Positions 5,589 to 13,290 of a stretch of DNA of 38,478 nucleotides are shown here, one piece after another. The notes under the pieces were generated by a model. The model searched no databases and was not told where the DNA came from. It was given only the letters and a program-made list of their open reading frames with translations. This DNA comes from a virus. The DNA lies in IMG/VR virus record IMGVR_UViG_3300027337_000007, positions 1 through 38,478 of that record; one strand, written 5' to 3'. Position 1 is the first letter of the stretch; each line of letters opens with the position of its first letter. A program made the position numbers and the translations under genes.

Positions 5589-5665
5589 CAGTGGTGGTAA
5601 AGCGGATTCCGACGAACGGTAGGGCGTTGTGGATGGGTGGAGTTAGTGGCACTAGATATAGTGGG

Positions 5666-6256
5666 TTAACCCCACTGGTCGGCCATAGCATCGGCAATGC
5701 ATTGGTAAGTTGTGCTGCGTAGCTTCCATCGGTCTGCGCTTGGCGGAAGGTAGTGCAGCCTCTGTCGCTCATTGTCTGGAAGTGCCATCATTGCTTGCTT
5801 AACATCATTTGTAGGCACAAGAAGCGGCAAGCCTTTAAGCCATAAGCAAGTAGCCTTTTGCTCCATGTGGCCAAACATCCAAGGCTGAATAACCTGGCTT
5901 TGTTTTATCCCGCCAATCCGCTCTTTTGCGTACTTGTGCATGATTGGGTTTTCAATCGCTATTCGTGGCACTGGCGCATCTAATAGCGCCTTAAAAAAGC
6001 CAGCACCATCATCCAGCTTTGACCATCGGCTATGATCTTTGTGTAGATGACAAACCCCACTGTTTGTTAGATAGGTACACGGCGGATGAGCAATCATCAA
6101 ATCAAACTGCGCTAGGTCAAGATCAAACACATCGCCCTGATAATGCGGCCCAGGCGCGTCTGTCGGCAATAAATCACACGACATGGCGTCATGGCCACGG
6201 GCGATAAACGCGTCACGCACGCGCCCGCTGTATTCGCAGGCTATTAATACTTTCAT
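5666..6256 (-). CDS. Short m5C-type DNA methyltransferase-like protein
   Basis: The 196-residue product begins MKVLIACEYSGRVRDAF, which is the SAM-binding start of a small phage methyltransferase family. HPPC at 57-60 supplies the Pro-Cys catalytic pair of cytosine-C5 methyltransferases, and IENP at 101-104 stands where ENV normally binds the cytosine. It is much shorter than classical C5 enzymes (about 300-400 residues) and has no obvious target-recognition domain. GGAGAG lies before the ATG. It follows an N4/N6 methyltransferase and a helicase gene. Protecting phage DNA from host restriction is the simplest role (inference). Confidence 0.75.
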   Translation of the reverse strand: MKVLIACEYSGRVRDAFIARGHDAMSCDLLPTDAPGPHYQGDVFDLDLAQFDLMIAHPPCTYLTNSGVCHLHKDHSRWSKLDDGAGFFKALLDAPVPRIAIENPIMHKYAKERIGGIKQSQVIQPWMFGHMEQKATCLWLKGLPLLVPTNDVKQAMMALPDNERQRLHYLPPSADRWKLRSTTYQCIADAMADQWG

Positions 6257-6270
6257 AATCTCTCCAAATA

Positions 6271-6298
6271 CCCGCCAATCGCATCAGGTCATGGCGGG
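6271..6298 (-). other. Hairpin between the two methyltransferase genes
   Basis: CCCGCCA (6271-6277) and TGGCGGG (6292-6298) form a perfect 7-bp stem around a 14-base loop. In the leftward transcript it follows the stop codon of the N-methyltransferase at 6308. Only TATTTGG follows the stem, so it is at best a weak intrinsic terminator. It could attenuate expression of the distal early genes. Confidence 0.4.
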
Positions 6299-6307
6299 GT
6301 CGGGGGT

Positions 6308-7324
6308 TTAAAGCAAAGACCCTTGCTCGGCAGTTTCTGCAAAGCGCTTGTCAGCCAGTTCGAGATTGATCTTCGCCTGCTTGAAGTAGCTGTCTTTCAG
6401 TTCAATACCGATTGCCTTACGGCCAAGTGATACCGGGCTGTAAACCTCGGAACCAACGCCCATAAACGGAGTTAGCACGACCTCGCCAGGGTTTGAATAC
6501 AGTTCGATGATTCGATCAATAACATCGAGCTGCAAAGGGTGAACGTGCTTCTCGTCGTCCTCTTCGCGGCTGTCACGAAACGGCAGAACATTGTCGATAC
6601 GGATGTCATCCCAAACGCTAGACGCGTAACGCTGCCAGATATAGTGCGACAGCTTGTTTGACTTCGGATCATCGTGGTCGGCATACATTGCGTTCAGCGT
6701 TGACCATAGCTGATCAGCGTTTAGCTCTGATTCGTTGGCGTTGTTCCATGCCTGTAAGATGTTTGGCAGAATCGGAGTCTCGCCGAAATACTTCTTCAGC
6801 CCGCACGGGTGCGTCACCGGCACGGCGTTGTCTCCCTTCTTGGTAAGGATAAGCACATAGTCAGGCATTGCTGTGAAGCATTGCGTTGAGTCCTCCACGA
6901 TCAGCTTATGCATCAGGCTTTTGACCATCGTGCGCATTCGAACTTTCAGCGGCTCTTTCCAAATAGTGATTCGGTTACGGTACTGGAAACCGTATTTTTC
7001 GTGAATGCGGATAATTTCATGAGGAAAGTCCCACAGGTAGCACGAGTTGTCGAAAACATCGGTGCAATGCACAGCCGTAATGCGGCCAGGTTTTGTTACA
7101 CGGGAAATCTCGCGAACCAAGAACTCGTACTGTTCAAGGAACTGTTCTTTAGATTCGCAGTTGCTGAAGTCGCGCTCGCTGCTGCTGTAATTGTAAAGGC
7201 CTGCAAACGGCGGGCTATACACAGACAAGTCAATTGATTCGTCTGGCAGTGTAGGCAATACCTCCATGCAGTCGCTATTGTAAATGGCGTAGTTGCTGGC
7301 GATAACTTGTTCTTTTGCGCTCAT
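6308..7324 (-). CDS. N4-cytosine/N6-adenine DNA methyltransferase (beta-type motif order)
   Basis: The catalytic tetrapeptide SPPF is at 37-40 and the SAM-binding motif FMGVGSE is at 287-293, so motif IV precedes motif I as in beta-class amino-methyltransferases. SPP[YFW] is more typical of N4-cytosine enzymes, but N6 activity cannot be excluded. The length of 338 residues is normal. The start overlaps the helicase stop as ATGA (7321-7324), so the methylase and helicase are probably made in a fixed ratio. No restriction endonuclease gene is present nearby, which fits a protective or regulatory methylase. Confidence 0.85.
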   Translation of the reverse strand: MSAKEQVIASNYAIYNSDCMEVLPTLPDESIDLSVYSPPFAGLYNYSSSERDFSNCESKEQFLEQYEFLVREISRVTKPGRITAVHCTDVFDNSCYLWDFPHEIIRIHEKYGFQYRNRITIWKEPLKVRMRTMVKSLMHKLIVEDSTQCFTAMPDYVLILTKKGDNAVPVTHPCGLKKYFGETPILPNILQAWNNANESELNADQLWSTLNAMYADHDDPKSNKLSHYIWQRYASSVWDDIRIDNVLPFRDSREEDDEKHVHPLQLDVIDRIIELYSNPGEVVLTPFMGVGSEVYSPVSLGRKAIGIELKDSYFKQAKINLELADKRFAETAEQGSLL

Positions 7325-8694
7325 GATAAAAATCCTGGTAGTTTGACGGCCTTGTCGAAGGCCTTTGTTGTATGCGAGAAGTCGCGGTTTGCATTTGCCA
7401 CGAGGTTTGAATACAACTCGATGGCCTTTTGTGTTTTCTGTTCAAGCGCTTCCATTACGCGCTCCTGGCCTTCGCTGATCACCATGTCGCATGTCACCGC
7501 GTTCTGCTGACCAAAGCGCCAGAATCGGCGTATCGCTTGGTAATACTGCTCGTAGCTCCAGGTCGGGAAGTAAACCGTGTGATTGCAGTGCTGCCAGTTC
7601 AGGCCCATCGAGGTCATCTTGGCTTTGGTTATCAACCGCTTGATTTCGCCATTGGCAAAAGCAATCAGCAACTCCTCTTTTTTGTCGATGCTCATACCGC
7701 CAATAATCTCGACAGCACTTGGATCTAACTCAGAAAGTAGACTTGATTCATCATTCAAGTTGCACCAGTAAACAGAGGTCTTGCCGCTGGCAAGCGCAAC
7801 GGCCTGCTCGCACCGCTTCACGACAGTTAGTTTCTGTTCCTCGCGAACCTCCGTCATGGTCTTTGCTGGCATAGCAAATAGCGAAGCCTGGCCATCAATA
7901 CACCATGTAGCGTCATTGTTAACCGTGTGCTTATTGGTATGCAGCGGCGGCAAATCATAACCGTCGTTGCTAAACCCAAGATCAGACGGGCGCTTGACCA
8001 TGATCGACCACTGATTAACCCATGCAAAGAAGTCGCGCTCGGCATGTGGCTTAAGATAGAACTTCTCACCGATGTTGCGGTTATTTGAGTCAACGCTGTT
8101 CTGGTTCGACTTAAAGAACTTGCCTAGCATGTCCATGTAGCCCATGTAGCCCAATGCCTCTGAGCTATTTCCAAGCTCAATAAAGTCATTCGGCGATGGG
8201 GTGGCGGTTGAAAGCAATCGATACGGCACGCGCTTGATGAAGGCGAGAATCTCGTCCTTCGTCTTGCCCGCGAAGTTTTTCAGGATGCTGGACTCGTCAA
8301 GCATGACGCCAGCGAAGTCGTCAGGGTTAAGCAAGTGCAGACGCTCATAATTGCAGACGACGATCTTTTTAGTGAACTTACCGTCTTTGCTGTGCTCAAT
8401 GTCATCAATGCCGATGCGTTCAGCCTCTTTAATAAACTGAAACGCAACGGCAAGCGGCGTCAGAATCAGCACCGGCCTATTGGTGTGCATAACGATATTC
8501 ATCGCGACAGACAGCTGGATTAAGGTTTTGCCAAGGCCGGTATCAGCAAAAACACCGATACGGCCTTTGCGAACAGCGCGTGTGATTATTTCCTGCTGAA
8601 AATCAAACGCGCCATTCGGAATCCAGTTCGCCGCAAATCCAAAGTCGCCAGTGCTGTGGCGTTTGGATTGCAGAAACTCTGAATATTCAGACAT
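7321..8694 (-). CDS. SF2 (SNF2-like) DNA helicase/translocase
   Basis: An ATP-dependent helicase or translocase core is visible: Walker A DTGLGKT near residues 51-57, motif Ia LILTPLAVAFQF, motif II LDESS in place of DEAH, motif III STATPSPND, and motif VI QAIRRFWRFGQ near residue 400. The length of 457 residues holds both RecA-like lobes and little else. I use ATG at 8694, which overlaps the upstream stop (TGATG); a TTG one codon earlier is open. It is coupled to the N-methyltransferase. Such helicase-methylase pairs occur in other phages and prophages, but their joint role is not settled. Confidence 0.85.
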   Translation of the reverse strand: MSEYSEFLQSKRHSTGDFGFAANWIPNGAFDFQQEIITRAVRKGRIGVFADTGLGKTLIQLSVAMNIVMHTNRPVLILTPLAVAFQFIKEAERIGIDDIEHSKDGKFTKKIVVCNYERLHLLNPDDFAGVMLDESSILKNFAGKTKDEILAFIKRVPYRLLSTATPSPNDFIELGNSSEALGYMGYMDMLGKFFKSNQNSVDSNNRNIGEKFYLKPHAERDFFAWVNQWSIMVKRPSDLGFSNDGYDLPPLHTNKHTVNNDATWCIDGQASLFAMPAKTMTEVREEQKLTVVKRCEQAVALASGKTSVYWCNLNDESSLLSELDPSAVEIIGGMSIDKKEELLIAFANGEIKRLITKAKMTSMGLNWQHCNHTVYFPTWSYEQYYQAIRRFWRFGQQNAVTCDMVISEGQERVMEALEQKTQKAIELYSNLVANANRDFSHTTKAFDKAVKLPGFLS

Positions 8695-9029
8695 CAAACC
8701 ACCCCCATCGCCGCGCAGCCAATGACGCCGAACAGCAGGATCATCACTACTGCCCAGACGACGAAATAGGTAATAGCCGCTGACAGCTCACCCGTATGCA
8801 GCGGAAAGAACTTCGCATCAGGATTGGTCAGCCGATCCTCATACACGCGATTGACCATCGCTGGCACGAGAAAGAAAAACGGCAGCATAAATAATCCGGC
8901 GACAGGCACCAGTGACAATAAAAACACAAGGAAAATCCAGCCAGCCAACGCAGCATCGCCGCGCAGTAATACTGGAATGGGGCCGAACAGCATGGTGGTT
9001 ACCGAAAAACCGCGTGGTGGGGTTTGCAT
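8694..9029 (-). CDS. Membrane protein with three predicted spans
   Basis: The 111-residue product opens with FSVTTMLFGPIPVLLRGD, a motif seen in small bacterial and phage membrane proteins of the DUF2628-like type. Hydrophobic segments follow at about residues 28-62 (two closely spaced spans) and 85-111. The C-terminus is inside a membrane segment. AGGAG lies nine bases before the ATG, a strong ribosome-binding site within the early operon. The function is unknown. Superinfection exclusion or membrane modification are possible roles, without direct evidence. Confidence 0.7.
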   Translation of the reverse strand: MQTPPRGFSVTTMLFGPIPVLLRGDAALAGWIFLVFLLSLVPVAGLFMLPFFFLVPAMVNRVYEDRLTNPDAKFFPLHTGELSAAITYFVVWAVVMILLFGVIGCAAMGVV

Positions 9030-9086
9030 AATGTCGCTCCTATTTATTGGATGGCCAGTTTAACCGCTGGCCTTCGGGGTTTGGTT

Positions 9087-9117
9087 GCCGTTCGTCGGAT
9101 TAGCTCGCCGTTCGTCG
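9087..9117 (+). repeat. Two tandem copies of the GCCGTTCGTCG motif
   Basis: GCCGTTCGTCG occurs at 9087-9097 and again at 9107-9117, 20 bp apart (about two helical turns). The second copy is in the last codons of the 9100-9330 gene and the first is in the gap before the next gene. The same core (CCGTTCGTCGG or close variants) occurs at 3646, 5609, 17980, 26250 and 30030. Two sites on the same face of the helix suit binding of a protein dimer or tetramer. Confidence 0.6.
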
Positions 9118-9330
9118 CAGTTCAAACGCCTGCACGATCTCGGCTTTGATTGCCTCAGCCAGGTTAGCGGGCAGCTCAGCAACAGCAGCAGAACGGCTGG
9201 CCTTGTCTGGCATCGCGGCGATCTGCAACGCTGTCAGGTGGCAGATCATCGTGACGACTGATTGCTCATCGGCTGTCAGCGGCGTGTCAGTGCCATGCAG
9301 GACGTTTCGGATTTTGATTAGGCTGTTCAT
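9100..9330 (-). CDS. Hypothetical helical protein after SSB
   Basis: The 76-residue product begins MNSLIKIRNVLHGTDTPLTA and continues with helices DEQSVVTMICHLTALQIAAM and ANLAEAIKAEIVQAFELRR. It lies nine bases after the SSB gene in the recombination cluster. No family is recognised. Its last codons contain a copy of the CCG-N5-CGG motif. Confidence 0.6.
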   Translation of the reverse strand: MNSLIKIRNVLHGTDTPLTADEQSVVTMICHLTALQIAAMPDKASRSAAVAELPANLAEAIKAEIVQAFELRRTAS

Positions 9331-9339
9331 TATCTGGCC

Positions 9340-9717
9340 TCAAAATGGGATTGAGTCGTCGTCAAACGAACTGGCTGGCGCTGGATCGGTGTTATTGGCA
9401 GTCGCTGTCGTTGCACCACCCGAAGCAGAACCGCACAACGTCAGCGAGTTCACGCGCAGGGCAAAACCGGCTGGATACTTATCGCTGGCGGGCTTCATGC
9501 TGAGTTCACCAGATACGGCGACCTTCTGGCCTTTTGTCAGGTACTGAGCAACAGCTTTGCCGCCGTTGCCCCAGTACGCGCACTCGACCCAATGCGTTTG
9601 TTTCTTGTCACCGTAGCCGCTTGTCATCGCCACGCTGAAATTGCACACGTCGCTACCGCCAACGCTATTCGTCCGGCAATCGCCGCCTAAGTTGCCCACT
9701 ATTGAAAGTACGTTCAT
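9340..9717 (-). CDS. ssb: Single-stranded DNA-binding protein
   Basis: The product is a 125-residue OB-fold SSB that coats single-stranded DNA during replication and recombination. Visible features are the N-terminal NVLSIVGNLGGDCRT, the strand WVECAYWGNGGKAVAQYL, KGQKVAVSGEL, and a Gly/Ala/Thr-rich linker. It ends in the acidic tip DDDSIPF, the conserved docking peptide of bacterial SSBs. I use ATG at 9717, which overlaps the upstream stop (TGATG). It sits downstream of the exonuclease, as expected for a recombination module. Confidence 0.92.
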   Translation of the reverse strand: MNVLSIVGNLGGDCRTNSVGGSDVCNFSVAMTSGYGDKKQTHWVECAYWGNGGKAVAQYLTKGQKVAVSGELSMKPASDKYPAGFALRVNSLTLCGSASGGATTATANNTDPAPASSFDDDSIPF

Positions 9718-10334
9718 CAAAACACCTCGTCGCTGTTAATGGTCACGGTTTCCGCCGTGTCGGGTTCTTCTTCTTTCCAAGCCGGTAATCCCATCGCTAT
9801 GATGCGTTCGCGCTGCTCATCGGTGAGCGTGCCGCGTTGCTCGCACTTTGCAACAATCTGAGCCGGAGTAGCCTTGCCGGACTGAACAGCGGAAAGCCAC
9901 GCGGCCTGATTATTTTCAAAGTCAGCGACCGGATACACGGCGCGTGTCAGTTTCTTCACCGTGTACTCGGCACGCTTACCACGCGTGGAGGTTAGCGACA
10001 TATTTAAGTCAGACGGGATGTTGCTCAGGTGTGAAATACGGATGCCGCCAACACGCACGCCACCGAACTTAACTTCAGGGTCGTTGTACAAGGTCATGCT
10101 ACGGCCTACCCATACCGATCCGTCATCACCCCATGCCGAGATAAGTACACGGCGCATGGACTTGCACGGCTTATATGGTCGCTGACCTTCAAGACCAATG
10201 GCGATTGGTTGCTCACTGTCTCCACGTTTCACTGACGTGATCTTGACCGTCATCGAGCCAGCGATCAGGTCATCAGCGTTCAACTGATCCGACTTCGGCA
10301 CGATGGTGTCGCGCAGGTTGTTGTTGTCGCTCAT
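9717..10334 (-). CDS. Conserved phage protein of recombination cluster (unknown; OB-like core)
   Basis: The 205-residue product contains MTVKITSVKRGDSEQPIAIG then RPYKPCKSMRRVLISAWGDD, which reads like the strands of a small beta-barrel. The GGVRVGGIRISHLSNIP strands and a basic KRAEYTVKKLTR segment follow. A helical C-terminal part (ATPAQIVAKCEQRGTLTDEQ) ends in acidic residues. Genes in this place, between a RecE-like exonuclease and SSB, often encode an annealing partner or accessory. I cannot match it to RecT, Beta or ERF by motif, so that role is only inferred from location. Confidence 0.6.
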   Translation of the reverse strand: MSDNNNLRDTIVPKSDQLNADDLIAGSMTVKITSVKRGDSEQPIAIGLEGQRPYKPCKSMRRVLISAWGDDGSVWVGRSMTLYNDPEVKFGGVRVGGIRISHLSNIPSDLNMSLTSTRGKRAEYTVKKLTRAVYPVADFENNQAAWLSAVQSGKATPAQIVAKCEQRGTLTDEQRERIIAMGLPAWKEEEPDTAETVTINSDEVF

Positions 10335-11161
10335 TCTTCTTCTCCAAAGCTAATGCCGCTCTCGTCGGCTTCGTTTTCAATTTCGGCCAGCATCCAGCCG
10401 GTTGGGTGAATCGTTTCAGTCGCGCCCGACAGTCCTGGCCAGTGGCCGGAGTTAAGGCATTCAGCGTAGGTGTTCAGCGCAGTGCGGTAGAGTTTTCGGC
10501 CATGCGCAACAAGGTCATGCGGCAAGCGGTACAGCTTGCAAGCGTTTGGCGCATCTTCCTCAACAGCGAGAAACCGGAAGTCATCAAGAGATTCTCCAGT
10601 CTCCCATTCAAAAACATCCGAATAGAATGCCTGCTGAACGTGGTAGCGATAGTTCCAGATCGACTTGATGAAAAACTCAGGGCGCGCATCTTGCGTTTTT
10701 TTCAGGTCTAGTCCGGCAATTCCGCAGGTTGCGTCAAAACGCGCCTTGACCTTCACGCCAGTGATGGGATCGGTCGTGAAAAACGAAACTTCGCGGCGAG
10801 TGATCTGGTTGCGCAGAAACGCGACGGCTTCGGGATTCGACCATACAGCCTCCTGCATGCCCGCCACTTTGTCAGCTTCTGACGATGTGAGCGTGCGCTC
10901 TCCGCCGTAAATCTTGGCTGCTTCCTTATATGCCGAGGCGCGACGGTCATCAACATCACGCAGCAGCATGTACTCGCTGGCAAAACGCTCAGGCTCAAGG
11001 ATAGCGGTGTGAATCGCCGTTCCAATCTCCATATTACGACTGGCGGTGCGAGGTGCTGAATAGCGGAAGTGCGCGGGGCTTCGTGCGATCAGGTCAAGGC
11101 CTGACTTGCTGATTCCGTCTGCCGCGTGATAGTCGGCGTTTGGCATGTTCTCAATAATCAT
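10331..11161 (-). CDS. RecE-like exonuclease (PD-(D/E)XK, DUF3799-type)
   Basis: The predicted 5'-3' exonuclease is probably used in recombination and DNA end processing. The N-terminus (NADYHAADGISKSGLDLIAR) and the segment MEIGTAIHTAILEPERF are typical of RecE/DUF3799 nucleases. The catalytic core is visible as VKARFDATCGIAGLDLKKTQ, giving the D-x(n)-DLK pattern, followed by YRYHVQQAFYSDVF. The start at 11161 is preceded by TGGAG; the longer frame to 11233 enters the control region. It is the first gene of the leftward operon and overlaps the next by ATGA. Confidence 0.88.
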   Translation of the reverse strand: MIIENMPNADYHAADGISKSGLDLIARSPAHFRYSAPRTASRNMEIGTAIHTAILEPERFASEYMLLRDVDDRRASAYKEAAKIYGGERTLTSSEADKVAGMQEAVWSNPEAVAFLRNQITRREVSFFTTDPITGVKVKARFDATCGIAGLDLKKTQDARPEFFIKSIWNYRYHVQQAFYSDVFEWETGESLDDFRFLAVEEDAPNACKLYRLPHDLVAHGRKLYRTALNTYAECLNSGHWPGLSGATETIHPTGWMLAEIENEADESGISFGEEE

Positions 11162-11212
11162 GGGTGGCTCCAGTAGACTGTTTTGTCGTGCGTGAATCGC
11201 GGCGACGGGGTG

Positions 11213-11244
11213 ATATTGACAGTGATTCGTCATAATGTCAACAT
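11213..11244. promoter_or_regulatory. Symmetric divergent promoter/operator between early operons
   Basis: TTGACA at 11216-11221 and its mirror TGTCAA at 11236-11241 form a dyad within the larger palindrome AT-n-TTGACA-N14-TGTCAA-n-AT. Each TTGACA is a consensus -35 box pointing inward, and a weak -10-like CAAYAT lies 17 bases downstream of each, overlapping the -35 box of the opposite strand. The region separates the leftward exonuclease operon from the rightward Cro-like gene. Another half-site, TGTCAAA, is present at about 11250. It can be a bidirectional promoter, an operator for the Cro-like protein, or both. Confidence 0.6.
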
Positions 11245-11275
11245 GCTTGTGTCAAAAACAAAACAAGAGGCCAAC

Positions 11276-11449
11276 ATGCTGACCATCGAACAAATCCGAA
11301 AACGGATGCAAGACCGTAACATCAAGGCCGTGGCGGAGGCCATTGGCGTTCACCAGCAATCGCTTTACCGAATCATGGCAGGCAGTGAACCGAGTTACCG
11401 AGTGCTGAAACTCCTGAGTGATTATCTGGAGGAAACATGCAGGCTCTAA
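11276..11449 (+). CDS. Small Cro/CI-type helix-turn-helix regulator
   Basis: The 57-residue protein is little more than one DNA-binding domain. The helix-turn-helix is AVAEAIGVHQQSLYRIMAGS at about residues 18-37, followed by a helix (RVLKLLSDYLEE). AAGAGG precedes the ATG at 11276; the longer frame to 11183 crosses the operator and is not used. It faces the divergent palindrome, which is its most likely target. No full-length repressor with a dimerisation domain is found, so it probably acts as a Cro-like early switch. It overlaps the helicase gene by 13 bases. Confidence 0.82.
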   Translation: MLTIEQIRKRMQDRNIKAVAEAIGVHQQSLYRIMAGSEPSYRVLKLLSDYLEETCRL

Positions 11450-12921
11450 AGCTCTTTGACGACCAAGCCGAGTTTGTGGAAAAAATCCGTGAGCAGCTAC
11501 GCGCCGGTCACAAATCAATTTTAGGCGTTGCATCGCCCGCGTTTGGTAAAACCGTCGTGGCCGGTCACATCATTGCCAGCGCACGCGCACGATCTGACGC
11601 GTCGGCATGGTTCCTCGTGCATCGTAAGAACCTGCTTCGGCAAACCAGCAAATCATTCTGGGACTCTAAAATTGAGCATGGACTGCTAACCAGTGGCCGC
11701 ACGCGCACGCTGCAACCAATTCAAGTCGGCACGATTGGCACGGTTTACAGTCGCCTGAAAACGCTTAAGGCTCCGACCATTCTGTTCATTGATGAGGCGC
11801 ACCTATCATGCGGCAACATGTTCACTAAGGTTATTGAGTGGGCATTGGCGCAAGGTGCGATCGTCATCGGTTTGACCGGCACGCCCATACGATTGGACGG
11901 TAAGGCGCTGGGCAACCTTTACCAAGTCATGGTTGAGGCGCGCCCCACATCATGGCTGATCGAGCAGGGCAGACTTTCGCGCTACAAGTATTTTGCCGCG
12001 CCACATGCGCCTGACTTGTCAGGCATTAAAAAACAGGATGGCGACTACAACCGCGAGCAGCTTGCCGAGGTTATGGGTAAGCGCGTCATCACAGGAGATG
12101 CGATTGCTCATTGGCGCCAATATGCAAATGGACTGCGAACGGTTATCTACTGCTGCAACGTGAAGCACTCTAAGCTAACCGCACAAGCATTTAATGACGC
12201 TGGTATCCCGACGGTGCATGTTGACGCCGACACGACCGAGGCAGAACTTAAAGACGCGTGCGAAGGGCTGGCTTCAGGAAAATATCTAGCGATTTGTAAC
12301 TGCGAATTGGTCATCGAGGGATTCGACCTCGCCATGCAGTCGGGCAAAGACATCACGCTGGATTGCTGCATTTTGCTTAGGCCGACGCAATCAATCGCTC
12401 GTTACCTTCAGATGGTGTTTCGCGCACTACGGCGCAAGCCTAAGCCAGCGATCATTCTAGACCACGCCGGATGCGCGTTGCAGCATGGTTTTCCAGACGA
12501 CCACCGCGAATGGTCACTCGAAGGCGAAACCAAACAGCAGCGCAAGAAACGCGAGGATGAGGTCAAGGCTAAGCAGTGTGACAAGTGCTATGCCGTGTTC
12601 ACACCAGGTCCGTCACACTGCCCACAATGCGGAGAGTCGCTAGCCGGTGATGGCCGCAAGATTGAGATTGTCGAAGGCAACCTAGTTGAAATTGACATCG
12701 AGGCCATGCGCCGTGAGCAGAAACGCGAACAGGGATCGGCGCGGACGCTGACGGATCTGGTTGCGCTTGGATTGCGTCGTGGAATCAAGAAACCCGCAGA
12801 ATGGGCAGCATTTACATACGCCGCTCGGCAAGGTGGGCGTAAGCCAACAAAAGATGAGTTCAAGCAAGCCCGTGACGCGCTGGAAACTTTACAACCAATA
12901 TGGGGAGTCGCTCATGCGTGA
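11437..12921 (+). CDS. DEAH-box SF2 helicase with C-terminal zinc ribbon
   Basis: The predicted replication or recombination helicase has Walker A SPAFGKT (33-39), motif II DEAH (119-122), motif III LTGTP (146-150) and a motif VI region QMVFRALRR (325-333) in which the usual GR is FR. The second RecA lobe is intact. Downstream, C381, C384, C395 and C398 form a C-x2-C-x10-C-x2-C zinc ribbon, followed by a basic helical tail. The length of 494 residues is typical of phage UvsW/RadA-like DEAD helicases found next to VRR-NUC genes. It is translationally linked to both neighbours by short overlaps. Confidence 0.88.
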   Translation: MQALKLFDDQAEFVEKIREQLRAGHKSILGVASPAFGKTVVAGHIIASARARSDASAWFLVHRKNLLRQTSKSFWDSKIEHGLLTSGRTRTLQPIQVGTIGTVYSRLKTLKAPTILFIDEAHLSCGNMFTKVIEWALAQGAIVIGLTGTPIRLDGKALGNLYQVMVEARPTSWLIEQGRLSRYKYFAAPHAPDLSGIKKQDGDYNREQLAEVMGKRVITGDAIAHWRQYANGLRTVIYCCNVKHSKLTAQAFNDAGIPTVHVDADTTEAELKDACEGLASGKYLAICNCELVIEGFDLAMQSGKDITLDCCILLRPTQSIARYLQMVFRALRRKPKPAIILDHAGCALQHGFPDDHREWSLEGETKQQRKKREDEVKAKQCDKCYAVFTPGPSHCPQCGESLAGDGRKIEIVEGNLVEIDIEAMRREQKREQGSARTLTDLVALGLRRGIKKPAEWAAFTYAARQGGRKPTKDEFKQARDALETLQPIWGVAHA

Positions 12922-13273
12922 ATCAGACATTCAGAACCTAATCATGCTCGCGTTATCGCAGGCGGGCTGCACCGTTTGGCGCAACAACGTCGGAACAGGA
13001 TGGCAGGGCAAGATGAGCCGCACTCGCACGGGTTCAATCATCATTGATGAGCCACGCCCACTGCACGCCGGACTATGCGTCGGTAGCTCGGACATTATCG
13101 GGATCGCGCCCGATGGCCGGTTCCTCGCCGTAGAAGTCAAAACCGCAACCGGAAAACCAACGCAAGAACAGATCCGATTTATCGAAGCCGTGCGTAATCG
13201 TGGTGGCATCGCGGGCGTTTGCCGGTCGGTTCAGGATGCTTTAGAGTTACTGGCCGAGCAGAATCTCGGATAA
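12914..13273 (+). CDS. VRR-NUC domain nuclease
   Basis: The 119-residue PD-(D/E)XK nuclease shows the VRR-NUC signature: GSSDIIGIAPDGRFLAVEVK, with catalytic D in SDIIG and E-x-K in VEVK, then TGKPTQEQIRFIEAVRNRGG and the C-terminal strand GVCRSVQDALELL. This family cuts branched or structured DNA. The start at 12914 overlaps the helicase stop by 8 bases; the much longer open frame upstream is a shadow of the helicase gene. Stand-alone copies next to an SF2 helicase are common in phage replication modules, suggesting the two work together. Confidence 0.88.
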   Translation: MRESDIQNLIMLALSQAGCTVWRNNVGTGWQGKMSRTRTGSIIIDEPRPLHAGLCVGSSDIIGIAPDGRFLAVEVKTATGKPTQEQIRFIEAVRNRGGIAGVCRSVQDALELLAEQNLG

Positions 13274-13290
13274 CAATCAGGAGAAGTGCG

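Noticed and set aside
5542-5772. N-terminal extension of the 5215-5541 gene up to 5772
   Set aside because: It would overlap the methyltransferase gene by more than 100 bases and cover the promoter-like leader that is conserved at 3600-3628.
12761-12913. Long N-terminal extension of the VRR-NUC gene
   Set aside because: It is read in another frame of the helicase gene, has no domain content, and the ATG at 12914 fits the family start.
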